A stretch of 64,000 bases of DNA from Stenotrophomonas sp. 704A1. GTDB lineage: Bacteria > Pseudomonadota > Gammaproteobacteria > Xanthomonadales > Xanthomonadaceae. The stretch covers positions 1,017,501-1,081,500 of the forward strand of contig NZ_CP130831.1 in assembly GCF_030549525.1 (NCBI RefSeq), given 5' to 3'. The stretch's first letter is position 1. Each line of letters starts with the position of its first letter. The position numbers and the translations under genes are program-made. The notes beneath the pieces were generated by a model. That model made no database searches. It saw only the letters and a list, made by a program, of their open reading frames with translations, and was not told the origin of the DNA. Positions 8,205 through 17,200 of the stretch are shown piece by piece.

Positions 8205-9467
8205 GTCCGGAGCAGGTCTGGGAAGGATGAAATCAGCCCATGCCTGCATCATGGGGCGTCGTTGCTCCAGCAGATCAGTGCGGTGATAGGCAGCTTCGAC
8301 CTTGTTTTTGACAGTGTGGGCCAGCGCGCGTTCAGCAAGATCCCGAGCATAGCCTTCCTCGCTGCACCAGTCGCGAAAGCTTGACCGGAAGCCGTGCGCG
8401 GTGGCTATCCGCTTGTCGCTATCGCTGTGGGCCTTCAGGCGGCGCAATAGCGCAGTTAGGGTCATGTCCGAGAGGACTGTTCGGGACTGGATCGATGGGA
8501 AGACCAGATGATCGTGCTTCCCTGCCTGTACCTGCAGCAAAGTGATGGCTTGCTCAGAGAGTGGGACACGATGGGTCTGGCTGGCTTTCATGCGATCGGC
8601 AGGAATGATCCAGACTTTGTTGCGCAAATTGACCTCATCCCAAGTCATTCCCCTGACTTCGCCAGAGCGCGCAGCGGTCAAGATCAAAAACAGCAGCGCA
8701 CGTTTGGTGACATCTAGCTCGTTTGTATCCGCCAGTCTGGTTTTTACAAACGCTGGGATGTCGGCCCAAGGCATGGCCGGTTGATGCTCTTGTCTGACCG
8801 TCTTGCTGGGTTGTACCGGCAACAGATGTGTGACTACATCCACGGGGTTGGCTTGGTTGAACCCGTGTGCCCAGCCCCAGGCCATCACGGCATGCAAACG
8901 CTGCTTTACCCTGGAAGCGGTCTCTGCTTTTTCCAGCCAGATCGGGCGCAAGACATCGGCCATATGACGAGGCTGAAGTTGATCCATCGGTAGGGAGCCG
9001 ATCTTGGGGAAAACGTATTCGGTAAGTGTGTTGATCCACTGCTGTGCGTGCTTGGCATTCTTCCAGCCTGGCTTCAGTTCGGCGTGTACCTGTTTTGCTG
9101 CCTCTTGGAAGGATGGCATCACCGGTGCGGCCACAGGGGTCTCCTTGATCGCCAGGGGGTCATGCCCCAGTGCAATCTCTTCGCGCATCTCGCGAGCCAG
9201 CTTGCCGGCAAGAGCGACGCCCACGTGCGGGTAGCTGCCTAGGCCGGCGTTGCGCCGCTTGCCAGTGACAGGGCTTACGTAGCGCAAGACCCACTTGCCT
9301 TGGCCCTTCTGGGTGCGTGAAGGAAGCAGACTCAGGCCGGTAACTCCGCCGTGTGGCAGTGCTGCGCTTCCGGGAGTGATGCTTCGAGCTTTGATGTCGG
9401 TTAGCAGTGCCATGCGTGCCTGGTATGCCATCTGGTATGCCATCCAGTATGCCATCTGGTATGCCAT
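8202..9467 (-). CDS. P4-type tyrosine integrase
   Basis: Site-specific recombinase of genomic islands. In 421-residue numbering: DUF4102 arm-binding domain (about 20-105), core-binding domain (about 120-215), and catalytic domain with Arg267 (TAARSGEVRG), His358/Arg361 (HGFRSSFRDW), His384 (LAHT) and Tyr394 (AAYHRTD), so all catalytic residues are present. The start is ambiguous: ATG 9467 begins four in-frame MAYQ/MAYW repeats, while Met19 (ATG 9413, MALLTDIKARS) fits family length better. The stop codon comes from the abutting IS3 relic, so a few C-terminal residues may be replaced. It lies about 130 bp from a tRNA-Ser 3'-end copy, the likely attachment site. Confidence 0.92.
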   Translation of the reverse strand: MAYQMAYWMAYQMAYQARMALLTDIKARSITPGSAALPHGGVTGLSLLPSRTQKGQGKWVLRYVSPVTGKRRNAGLGSYPHVGVALAGKLAREMREEIALGHDPLAIKETPVAAPVMPSFQEAAKQVHAELKPGWKNAKHAQQWINTLTEYVFPKIGSLPMDQLQPRHMADVLRPIWLEKAETASRVKQRLHAVMAWGWAHGFNQANPVDVVTHLLPVQPSKTVRQEHQPAMPWADIPAFVKTRLADTNELDVTKRALLFLILTAARSGEVRGMTWDEVNLRNKVWIIPADRMKASQTHRVPLSEQAITLLQVQAGKHDHLVFPSIQSRTVLSDMTLTALLRRLKAHSDSDKRIATAHGFRSSFRDWCSEEGYARDLAERALAHTVKNKVEAAYHRTDLLEQRRPMMQAWADFILPRPAPD

Positions 9468-9468
9468 T
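9421..9468 (-). repeat. Four tandem 12-bp repeats with in-frame ATGs at the integrase start
   Basis: Four consecutive 12-mers on the plus strand (TGGTATGCCATC twice, CAGTATGCCATC, TGGTATGCCATT). On the minus strand they encode MAYQ-MAYW-MAYQ-MAYQ, giving the integrase several in-register start codons. The unit keeps the frame, so copy number could vary without breaking the gene. Confidence 0.85.
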
Positions 9469-9595
9469 TCGCGTTGGGTGGTGATGGGCGTTGCTGGACG
9501 GTGCTGGATGATGTCACTTGTAAGTCATTGAAATTAAATGGCAAACATATTTTTTTTGAAATGCCACTGGATTTCCTTGGACGAATCTATGGCAG

Positions 9596-9610
9596 TCCCC
9601 CTCTCCGCCA
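9596..9610 (+). other. tRNA-Ser 3'-end fragment, probable island attachment site
   Basis: TCCCCCTCTCCGCCA matches the acceptor/T-arm 3' end of a serine tRNA (compare the tRNA-Ser at 26092-26184) without the rest of the gene. It is followed at once by a terminator hairpin of the same type as the one after the intact tRNA-Ser. P4-type integrases insert into tRNA 3' ends and leave such copies, so this is probably the chromosomal junction of the element containing positions 1-9595; the intact tRNA would lie outside the window. Confidence 0.6.
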
Positions 9611-9661
9611 GATAAAAAGAAAACGGGCTGCCTTACGGCGGCCCGTTTTCTTTTTATCTGG
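9608..9661 (+). terminator. tRNA-type rho-independent terminator
   Basis: A long near-perfect hairpin: CCAGATAAAAAGAAAACGGGC pairs with GCCCGTTTTCTTTTTATCTGG around a TGCCTTACGGCG apex. It directly follows the tRNA-Ser 3'-end copy. Its outer CCAGATAA/TTATCTGG stem is shared with the terminator at 26043-26094, but the inner stem differs. Confidence 0.75.
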
Positions 9662-9785
9662 CGCGGGATGCGATGCGCGCTGTGCGCGCTTCGCCCCATG
9701 GGTTGCTGCGCAACGCATGGGCCCCCTCCCTTTGCCCGCCTCTCCCCGCCCCTGTCGGGGCAGCCCCTCAACAGAGGGGCTTGTG
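9662..9785 (+). repeat. Structured repeat downstream of tRNA-Ser terminator, copy 1
   Basis: About 124 bp without a credible gene, rich in hairpins: a GCGCGC stem (9673-9690), CCCATGGGTTGCTGCGCAAC (about 9697-9716), GCCCCTGTCGGGGC and GCCCCTCAACAGAGGGGC. The reverse complement of 25921-26042 is nearly the same sequence, also just beyond a tRNA-Ser terminator. It is therefore a dispersed repeat tied to tRNA-Ser 3' flanks. Function unknown. The rest of the gap to 9873 shows only the ribosome site of the next gene. Confidence 0.6.
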
Positions 9786-9873
9786 CCACCAGATGCTTAT
9801 CGGGTCGTTGTCACGCGGGAATGCCATCTGCGCTGCGGGTTACCATGTGTGCATCACCTGCTGGAGCTTTCCG

Positions 9874-10278
9874 ATGACCGCTGAAATCCTTGTTCCCGTT
9901 TCCTTCGGCGAGCTGTTGGACAAGATCTCGATCCTGCAGATCAAGTCCGAGCGCATCAGCGATGAGGGCAAGCTGGCCAATGTGCGCAAGGAACTGTCTG
10001 CGCTGGAACATACCTGGATGGCGCATCCGGCGGCGGTGAAGGACATCGCCAAGCTGCGTGCCGAACTGAAGGCGGTCAACGAGCAGTTGTGGGAGATCGA
10101 GGACGACATCCGTCTGAAGGAGAAGGCGCAGGCCTTCGACCAGTCATTCGTCGACCTCGCGCGCAGCGTGTACCTGCGCAACGACGAACGCGCGCGGATC
10201 AAGAAGGCGATCAACCTGGCGCTGGGTTCGGCCTACGTGGAAGAGAAGTCCTACCAGGACTACACGCAGCGCGCGTAA
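9874..10278 (+). CDS. DUF6165 family protein
   Basis: 134 residues, cytoplasmic, mostly helical with a heptad-like middle (KLANVRKELSALEHTW...LRAELKAVNEQLWEIEDDI), so probably coiled-coil. ATG at 9874 (MTAEILVPVSFGELLDKISIL) has GGAG 9 nt upstream; longer frames run back into the repeat and are rejected. The N-terminal motif and length fit DUF6165, usually found beside LPS-core genes. It faces a heptosyltransferase-like gene and is close to kdkA, which supports a link with lipopolysaccharide assembly. The molecular role is unknown. Confidence 0.75.
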   Translation: MTAEILVPVSFGELLDKISILQIKSERISDEGKLANVRKELSALEHTWMAHPAAVKDIAKLRAELKAVNEQLWEIEDDIRLKEKAQAFDQSFVDLARSVYLRNDERARIKKAINLALGSAYVEEKSYQDYTQRA

Positions 10279-10332
10279 TCCCCGGGCTCCAGGCCAGCCA
10301 TCCAAGGCAACCCGGCGGCACCCGCTGCGCAC

Positions 10333-11379
10333 TTACCCCAGATGATCGGCCACGTAGCGTTCGAAGGCGGCAATGCCGTCCTCGACGGTGATCAGTTCCA
10401 TCACGTCGTCGAATTCGATCTTGGTGCCCCACTTGAGGTCGGCGGCCTGCTTGCCAAGGTACTTGCGTGCGGCGTCGTCGTAGCGGTCGGCACAGTAGCG
10501 CCGGTCCGAATACGGGCCGCTGCGGTGGGGGTTGCTGGCGGCATGCAGGCCGAGCACCTTGGTTCCCATCGCGTTGGCGATGTGCATCGGGCCCGAGTCC
10601 GGGGTCATCACCAGGTTGGCGCGGGCGAGCAGCGCGGGAAGCTGCTTGAGGGTGTCCTTGCCGACCAGGTCCAGGGCCGGCACATCCAGCTGGGCCTGGA
10701 TGGCGTCGGCCATGCTGCGTTCCAGTTCGCTGCGGCCTCCGCACAGCACCACCCGCCAGCCGCGGGCGACGGCATGGTTGGCGACTGCGGCATAGCGGTC
10801 GGCGTACCAGTTGCGGCGCACGTGGCTGGAGCAGGGCGAGATCATCAGCACCGGGCGTCCATCGTCCTGCCACTGGGCAGCGGCCCAGTCGTAGGCCGAC
10901 GGCGGCACGGCGAGGTCCCAACTGACCTCGGTCTGGCGCAGGCCCAGCGGTTCGCAGAAGCTGCCGATGGCATCGAGCACGTGGATGCCCGGGCGATCGG
11001 CGATGCGCTCGTTGATGAAGAGGCCGTGCAGATCCTTCGAGCGGCTGCGGTCGTAGCCGATGCGGCGCTCGGCGGGAATGAAGGCCGACAGCACGTTGGC
11101 ACGGAACGCCACCTGCATCTGCAGCAGCGCCGCGAAGCGCCCGGGCGGCAGTTGCCGGCGCAGCGCTTTCACTCCGGCCATCCCGGTCTTCTTGTCGTAG
11201 GCGTGGAAGGTGACGCCCGGCAGGCCATCAAGCAGCTTCTGCCCGACCTTGTCGATGATCCAGTGGATCGGCGTGTCCGGGCGCGCGGCCTGCAAGGTGC
11301 GCACCAGCGGCACCACATGGGTCACATCGCCAAGCGCGGACAGCCGCAGAAGACACAAGGAGGAGGACGCTGATGCCAT
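10333..11379 (-). CDS. Glycosyltransferase family 9 (heptosyltransferase-like, LPS core)
   Basis: 348-residue ADP-heptose:LPS heptosyltransferase-type enzyme that would add heptose to the inner core on the cytoplasmic face. It has two Rossmann-like halves; the N-terminal [21 protein letters not shown] is a typical GT9 opening and the C-terminal donor site reads [21 protein letters not shown]. The length fits the family. It is divergent from kdkA, starting 20 bp away, so the two share a short promoter region. It could be WaaC- or WaaF-like; sequence alone does not settle which heptose it transfers. Confidence 0.87.
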   Translation of the reverse strand: MASASSSLCLLRLSALGDVTHVVPLVRTLQAARPDTPIHWIIDKVGQKLLDGLPGVTFHAYDKKTGMAGVKALRRQLPPGRFAALLQMQVAFRANVLSAFIPAERRIGYDRSRSKDLHGLFINERIADRPGIHVLDAIGSFCEPLGLRQTEVSWDLAVPPSAYDWAAAQWQDDGRPVLMISPCSSHVRRNWYADRYAAVANHAVARGWRVVLCGGRSELERSMADAIQAQLDVPALDLVGKDTLKQLPALLARANLVMTPDSGPMHIANAMGTKVLGLHAASNPHRSGPYSDRRYCADRYDDAARKYLGKQAADLKWGTKIEFDDVMELITVEDGIAAFERYVADHLG

Positions 11380-11399
11380 GTGTTGTTAGACTCAAAGAA

Positions 11400-12149
11400 A
11401 TGGTCGCATTCGACGCCAATGAAGCGCTGACGCCATGCCGCGAGGGTCGCGGCATCGGGGCCATTCTGTTCGACCGCGAGCGGCTGCGGCAAGCCGACAT
11501 CGGCCTGTTCTCACCCCAGCACTGGGCCAGCAAGGCCCGGCCGGTGGGGGAGGGTGGCCGCGGCAGCGCCTGGTTCGTCGACGCGCCGTTCGGGCCCAGC
11601 GTGCTGCGGCACTACCTGCGCGGCGGCCTGGCGGCCCGGATCAGCCACGACCAGTACATCTGGCGGGGCTCCGACCGTACCCGCAGCTTTGCCGAATTCC
11701 GGCTGATGCGCGCGCTGCGGGAGAAGAAACTGCCGGTGCCGCGGCCGATTGCCGCCTTCTACATGCGTGAAGGCCTGCGCTACCGGGCCGCGATCCTGAT
11801 GGAGCGGATCGAGGGCGTGCGTTCGCTGGCCGACCGTGCGCTGGTGGCCGGTCGTGGCGCGCCGTGGGAAGAGACCGGGCGCCTGATTGCCCGGTTCCAC
11901 CGTGCCGGGCTGGACCATGCCGATCTCAACGCGCACAACATCCTGTTCGATGGCAATGGCCATGGCTGGTTGATCGATTTCGACCGCGGGGTGATCCGCA
12001 TCCCGGCCACCGCCTGGCGCGAGCGCAACCTCAAGCGGCTGCTGCGCTCGCTGATCAAGCTGCGCGGCGAGCGCAGCGTGGAAGACGTGGAAAAGGATTA
12101 CGCGCGCCTGCGCCGCGCCTACGACATGGCCTGGAACCGGGGAACCTGA
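11400..12149 (+). CDS. kdkA: 3-deoxy-D-manno-octulosonic acid kinase KdkA
   Basis: Phosphorylates the 4-OH of the Kdo residue of lipid A-Kdo on the cytoplasmic face of the inner membrane; family organisms make mono-Kdo lipid A that needs this negative charge. The 249-residue product matches the usual length. The kinase-like fold shows the catalytic loop HADLNAHN (Asp175) and the metal-binding LIDFDRG (Asp193/Asp195). ATG 11400 ([10 protein letters not shown]) is chosen over an upstream in-frame codon at 11373, which overlaps the divergent gene. Its stop overlaps the ATG of the MBL-fold gene (TGATG). Confidence 0.9.
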   Translation: MVAFDANEALTPCREGRGIGAILFDRERLRQADIGLFSPQHWASKARPVGEGGRGSAWFVDAPFGPSVLRHYLRGGLAARISHDQYIWRGSDRTRSFAEFRLMRALREKKLPVPRPIAAFYMREGLRYRAAILMERIEGVRSLADRALVAGRGAPWEETGRLIARFHRAGLDHADLNAHNILFDGNGHGWLIDFDRGVIRIPATAWRERNLKRLLRSLIKLRGERSVEDVEKDYARLRRAYDMAWNRGT

Positions 12150-12916
12150 TGGACTGGTCGTTGCGTTTCCTCGGGGTCGGCAATGCGTCGGCGGTCGAGC
12201 TGGGGTCGCCGATGGCGGTGATCGAGCGCGAGGGCCGGCCATGGTTGACCATCGACTGCGGCGGTGAAGGCCTGACCGCGTTCAAGGCGCACTACGGACA
12301 CCTGCCGCAGGCGCTGTTCGTCACCCACGTGCACCTGGACCACGTCGCCGGCTTCGAACGCCTGTTCGTGGATACCTATTTCAGCGCGCAGCGGCGCGGC
12401 AAGGTCCGGCTGTACGTGCCGGCCACGGTGGTGCCGCTGCTGCACCGGCGCATTGGCGATTACCCCAATGTGCTGGCCGAGGGCGGCGCCAATTTCTGGG
12501 ACGCGTTCCAGCTGATCGTGGTCGGCGATGCGTTCTGGCACGAGGGCGTGCGCCTGGAAGTATTCCCGGTGCGCCACCACTGGCCGGAGACGGCCTACGG
12601 GCTGCGCCTGCAGGGCGCGCTGACCTGGAGCGGCGATACCCGTCCGATTCCGGAAATGCTGGCCCGCTTCGCCGCGGACAACGAGTTGATCGCACACGAC
12701 TGCGGCCTGCATGGCAATCCATCGCATACCGGGGTTGACGATCTGGAGCGCGAGTACAGCGCCGCGCTGCAGGCGCGGATGATGCTGTACCACTACGCCA
12801 GTGTGGCCGATGGCCAGGCGCTGGCGGCGCGTGGGCACCGTGTGGCGCAGCCCGGCCAGTGCGTGCCGCTGGCCGTGCCGACGGCGCCGAACGTGCTGGC
12901 CCAGGATCCGCCGTGA
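12149..12916 (+). CDS. MBL-fold metallo-hydrolase (RNase Z/PhnP-like)
   Basis: 255-residue metallo-beta-lactamase-fold protein. The metal site THVHLDHVAGF supplies His60, His62, Asp64 and His65; further ligands are in VRHHWPE, SGDTRP and the HDCG segment. The opening LRFLGVGNASA resembles the RNase Z/tRNase and cyclic phosphodiesterase branch. It is translationally coupled to kdkA (overlapping TGATG), so it is cotranscribed with LPS genes. The substrate cannot be named. Positions 12917-13131 downstream hold no gene I can support. Confidence 0.85.
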   Translation: MDWSLRFLGVGNASAVELGSPMAVIEREGRPWLTIDCGGEGLTAFKAHYGHLPQALFVTHVHLDHVAGFERLFVDTYFSAQRRGKVRLYVPATVVPLLHRRIGDYPNVLAEGGANFWDAFQLIVVGDAFWHEGVRLEVFPVRHHWPETAYGLRLQGALTWSGDTRPIPEMLARFAADNELIAHDCGLHGNPSHTGVDDLEREYSAALQARMMLYHYASVADGQALAARGHRVAQPGQCVPLAVPTAPNVLAQDPP

Positions 12917-13131
12917 CGGGCAGTGGCCAGCCTGCCGGAGCAGCGCTGGCCGCATGGAACCGGAACGCCTGGAACGTGCCGGCAGACGCCGTGGGCGCGC
13001 GGATGGCATCCCTGCTCGGGGCGTTTCGCCGGGCATGGTGCGGCGCTACCCTGCCTCGGGCATCCCGGCCGGAGCACAGCGGCCCGCTGCGCGCAGCCAG
13101 CGCGCGTCGCGCGTCCATTGCCGGAAAAGGC

Positions 13132-13239
13132 GGTGGCCCCGCCAACTGACCTCGGCGCCCGCGTCGATCGATACCGTTGCTGCCTTCCGGCCCTGGCGGA
13201 GTTTTCGACCTAGCGTCGCGAGGGGCCGACGGGGCCACC
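13132..13239 (-). ncRNA. ffs: Signal recognition particle RNA, small (4.5S) type
   Basis: On the minus strand the 108-nt segment opens with GGTGGCCCCG and closes with CGGGGCCACC, a perfect terminal stem. The apex holds the conserved SRP loop GCCAGGGCCGGAAGGCAGCAACGG (13171-13194), the site bound by Ffh. This fits bacterial 4.5S RNA in both length and motif. A GCC-TTTT-CCGGC stretch follows the 3' end. It explains an otherwise gene-free gap; 13240-13447 beyond it shows nothing further. Confidence 0.9.
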
Positions 13240-13447
13240 ATAGAGACGTTGGCCACCCGAAGGCGGCCGGTTCGCGGATCAGGGGAAGCGGCGCGTTGCG
13301 CGCCGGAGACCACAGCCGGACTGCGCATCGGTCTGGCCGATGGCAGGCGCGCATTCTAGCGCACGCAGGGGCGCTGACGCCAGCTTCATGCGCTGAATCC
13401 GCTGTAACCCGGCTGCCGCCGCATCGGCCATGTACGTGCGCCGTTGC

Positions 13448-13510
13448 TAGAATGCCGGCCAGGAGGAACGACCTCCCCCGTATCGGGATTCAATGACCAG
13501 GACGGCCTGG
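13448..13510 (+). promoter_or_regulatory. Guanidine-II (mini-ykkC) riboswitch with its promoter -10
   Basis: Two short hairpins precede the guanidinium exporter: GGAGG-AACGA-CCTCC (13462-13476) and CCAGG-ACGG-CCTGG (13497-13510), joined by about 20 nt. Paired stem-loops carrying ACGR-type loops define the mini-ykkC class, which binds guanidinium as a dimer of hairpins and controls SMR (SugE/Gdx) exporters. A TAGAAT -10 element at 13448-13453 puts the transcript start just before hairpin 1. The gene's AGGAGG ribosome site lies a few bases after hairpin 2, consistent with translational control. Confidence 0.82.
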
Positions 13511-13532
13511 CCCTACCAAGAGGAGGGCCGTC

Positions 13533-13850
13533 ATGGCCTGGATCTATCTGTTGTTCGCCGGCCTGCTGGAAATCGTCTGGGCCGTGGCCATGAAGCAGTC
13601 GGAAGGCTTTACCCGGCTTACCCCCACCCTCATCACCCTCGCCGGCATGATCGCCAGTTTCTGGCTGCTGGCCGTGGCCATGCGCAGCCTGCCGCTGGGG
13701 ACCGCCTATACGATCTGGACCGGCATCGGCGCGGTGGGTGCCTTCGTGGTTGGCATCGTGTTCCTGGGCGAGCAGGTCAGCGCGCTGCGGATCGGTGCGG
13801 CGGTGCTGATTGTTTCCGGGCTGGTGCTGATGAAACTCTCCAGCAGCTGA
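13533..13850 (+). CDS. gdx: Guanidinium exporter, SMR family (SugE/Gdx)
   Basis: 105-residue dual-topology small multidrug resistance protein with four membrane helices; exports guanidinium in exchange for protons. The conserved Glu13 (LLEIVWAVAMKQSEGF) and the GTAYTIWTGIGAVGAF segment are of the SugE/Gdx type rather than the EmrE type. The preceding mini-ykkC riboswitch supports guanidinium as substrate. ATG 13533 is preceded by AGGAGG. A strong terminator follows at 13860. Confidence 0.93.
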   Translation: MAWIYLLFAGLLEIVWAVAMKQSEGFTRLTPTLITLAGMIASFWLLAVAMRSLPLGTAYTIWTGIGAVGAFVVGIVFLGEQVSALRIGAAVLIVSGLVLMKLSSS

Positions 13851-13859
13851 GTATTTACT

Positions 13860-13892
13860 GCGGGCGGTGCACGAGAATGTCCGCCCGCTTTT
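13860..13892 (+). terminator. Rho-independent terminator after the exporter
   Basis: GCGGGCGG (13860-13867) pairs perfectly with CCGCCCGC (13881-13888) and is followed by TTTT. It ends the exporter transcript. The interval 13893-14218 before the autotransporter holds no other gene I can support. Confidence 0.8.
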
Positions 13893-14218
13893 GCCGTGTG
13901 CGGAGAATATGCATTTTCGGCAAGGACGTTTCTTCACGCGTTTTATTTGACGCTCGTCATGAAAATAATGGCGCTGATTCACATGGCGCTGGCAGCCACC
14001 GCCGCACAGTGCGGCCATCCGTCATGCAAAACCGGGGAGATTTTGCGATGACGGGCACGTTGCCGTGCCGTTCTGCCAAGTGCGGTCGCGTGAAGGTGTG
14101 ACGATTTCCGGAAGTTGATGTCGAGGCCTTGGGTTCCGTCACGGGACAGGGCGGGGCGACGTCGTCTTCAAAAAAACCTGCCTGCAGTGCCATCCGGTCT
14201 TTTCATGGAGATTTACCG

Positions 14219-17200
14219 ATGAACCGCATTTACCGTCTGGTTTTCAATCGCGCCCTCGGGGTAATGCAGGTTGCTTCGGAGGTCGCCCAGAATCCCGGTG
14301 GAAGTGCGGTGACGCCGGCGCGGGCAGCGCGGCCGAGATCGCATCAGCTGGCGCTGGCACTGGCCGCCACGCTGGCCAGCGGTCCGGCCTTCGCGGCGTG
14401 CACGACGGCAGGAACGATCATCACCTGCGCGACCGGATCCAACACCAACACCTTCTCCAGCGCTGTGAACGGGGTGACGTTGAACATCCAGTCCGGCGCG
14501 GTGCTGAGCGTGCCGCCGATCGTCGGCGGCAATACGGTCACGCTCACCGGCAACGGCATAAGCGTGGACAATCAGGGGACGATTGATCCGACCATCAACG
14601 GCGGATTGAGTCTTGCCGCCTCCGGCATGGTCCTGGGCAACAACACGGCCGGCGGCAACACCATCAACGTCAACAACCGGACCGGCGGCACGATCAAGGG
14701 CCTGGTCAACATCGGCTCGATCCTGGGCTTTGGCGGACAGGCGCTGGTGCTGCAGAACGCTGCGGGCGGGACCAGCAACATCACCAACGCCGGCAGCGTG
14801 GACATGTCGATCCTCGGCGCCGGTCTGCTGACCACGGCCGACGCGGCGTCGATCGTCAGTTATGGGGGCGCGCAGACCAACCTGACCAACACCGGCAGCA
14901 TGACCGGTCGCATCGGATTCCAGGGATCGGCATCGGCCACCAACGGCAACACCTTCATCAACGCAGGCGCCGTCAATGGCAGCGTGCACCTGGGCAACTC
15001 GACCGCCGGCAACACCTTCACTGCGGTGTCCGGTTCCAGTGTCAACACGGCCGGCATCGGCGTGGCCGGGCAGATCGCCGGGCTCACGGTGAATCTGGCC
15101 GCGGCCGGCATCGTCGATGGCGGTTCGACCTCCAACAACAGCCTGGTGCTGCAGAACCAAGCCGCCGGCCCCGGGTCCGGCACCGGCGGCGCGGTGACCT
15201 CGGTCGGCTGGAACCAGTACATCAACTTCCAGCGGCTCACCGTCAACAGCGGTACCTGGAACCTGCAGGGCGCCTGGGCTGGCACCGGGTCCACGACGAT
15301 CAATGACGGGCTGGTCAATTTCAACAATGCCGCGTCCTTCGGCACAGGGACGCTCACCGCCAACGGCGGTGCCATCGCCTCCTCCAGCGCCGGTCTGAAC
15401 CTGAGCAACCCCTTCAGCCTGGGCGGAAACCTCTCGTTGGCAGGGACCAATGCCTTCGGTCTGGGCGGCGTGCTTTCAGGCACCGGCAGGCTTACCGTCA
15501 ACAACACCGGCATCGTCACCCTCGGCGGAGCGAACCTGTTCTCCGGCGGGGTCAACCTCAATGCAGGCGGCCTGCTGCTGGGCAATGCCGGCGCGCTCGG
15601 CAGCGGCAACCTGACCGTCGGTGGTACGGCGTCGCTGGATACCACCGCCGCCTTCAGCCTGGGCAACAACTTCATCGTCAATGCCGGTGGCACGCTCAAT
15701 CTGCTGGGCAACAACGGACTGGCGCTGAACGGCTCGATCTCCGGCGCCGGCAATCTGATCAAGGGCGGGCCGGGCACGTTGACCCTGAACGGTGCCAATT
15801 CGCTCACTGGCGCGTTCTCCATCACCGGCGGCGCGCTGGCACTGGGCGCGGGCGGCAGCCTGTCGCCGACTGGCGCGGTTTCGCTGGCTGCGGGCACCAA
15901 CCTTGATCTGTCGGCGGCCGCCAACCAGACCATCGGCTCGCTGGCCGGTTCCGGTTCGCTCAACCTGGGAGCGCGCAACCTCACGCTGGGTGGCCTGAAC
16001 ACCGCTACCACGTTCTCCGGTGTCATCAGCGGTGCCGGTGGCGCCCTCACCAAGGTCGGTACCGGCATCCAGACCCTGTCCGGTGCCAATACCTTCAGTG
16101 GCGGTGTTGCGCTCAATGGCGGCGGCCTGCTGCTGGGCAATGCCGCGGCGCTGGGCAGCGGCACGCTCAGTGTCGGTGGCAACGTGTCGCTCGATGGCGC
16201 CAGCGGAGCGCTCGCGCTGACCAACGCGGTCAATCTGGGCGCGGGCAGCATCCTCACCCTGTCCGGCAACCAGGCGCTGACCTTCAACGGCGTGATTGGC
16301 GGTACCGGCAACCTGGTCAAGAGTGGCCCGGCCACGTTGACCCTCAACAACGCCAATACGTTTGCTGGAGGACTTTCGCTCACTGCCGGTGGCGTGGTGC
16401 TGGGCAATGCCGGTGCGCTGGGCACCGGTGCGCTGAATGTCGGTGGTGCGGCATCGCTGGATACCAGCACGGCGCTGAGTGTGGGCAATGCGATCAACCT
16501 GGGTGTCGGCGGTGCGCTCAACGTGCAGGGCAGCAATGCGCTGACGCTGGCGGGCGCCATCGGCGGCAACGGCAGCCTGGTCAAGAACGGCGCTGCGACG
16601 CTCACGCTGGGTGGGGCCAACGCGTTCACCGGAGGGCTGGCGATCAACGCAGGCAAGGTCGCACTGGCCAGTGGTGGCAGCCTCGCCGCCACCGGTGCAG
16701 TGAATCTGGTCAATGCAGGCACCGAGCTGGACATCTCGCTCGGCGGCAACCAGACCATCGGTGCGCTGTCTGGCGTGGCCGGCAGCAGCGTGACGCTGGG
16801 CGGCAGCACGCTGGCCTTCGGCAGCGCAACCAACCAGACCTTCGGCGGTGTGATCGGCGGTACCGGTGGCCTGATCAAGCAGGGCACCGGCGTGCAGACG
16901 CTGACCGGCGTCAACACCTTCAGCGGGGGAGTGAACCTGGCCGCTGGCGGCCTGCTGCTGGGCAACAACAGTGCGCTCGGAAGCGGTGGCCTGACGGTCA
17001 GCGGCAACGGCTCGCTGGACGGCAGCACAGCGCTGAATCTCGGCAATGCCATCGCTCTGAGCGGCGCACTGACCTTGCCGGGCAGCCAGAATCTCACTCT
17101 CGGCGGCAACATCACCGGCACTGGCAGCCTGACCAAGAATGGCGCCTCGCTGCTGACCCTGAACGGCAGCAACGGCTTCGGCGGTGGCCTGAATCTGAAT

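Noticed and set aside
1..9610. A prophage
   Set aside because: No capsid, tail, terminase or lysis genes; only integrases, IS elements and accessory genes are seen.
12801..13496. Plus-strand frame across the MBL-SRP RNA-exporter gap
   Set aside because: Arg/Pro-rich shadow sequence crossing the SRP RNA and the riboswitch; no domain or ribosome site.
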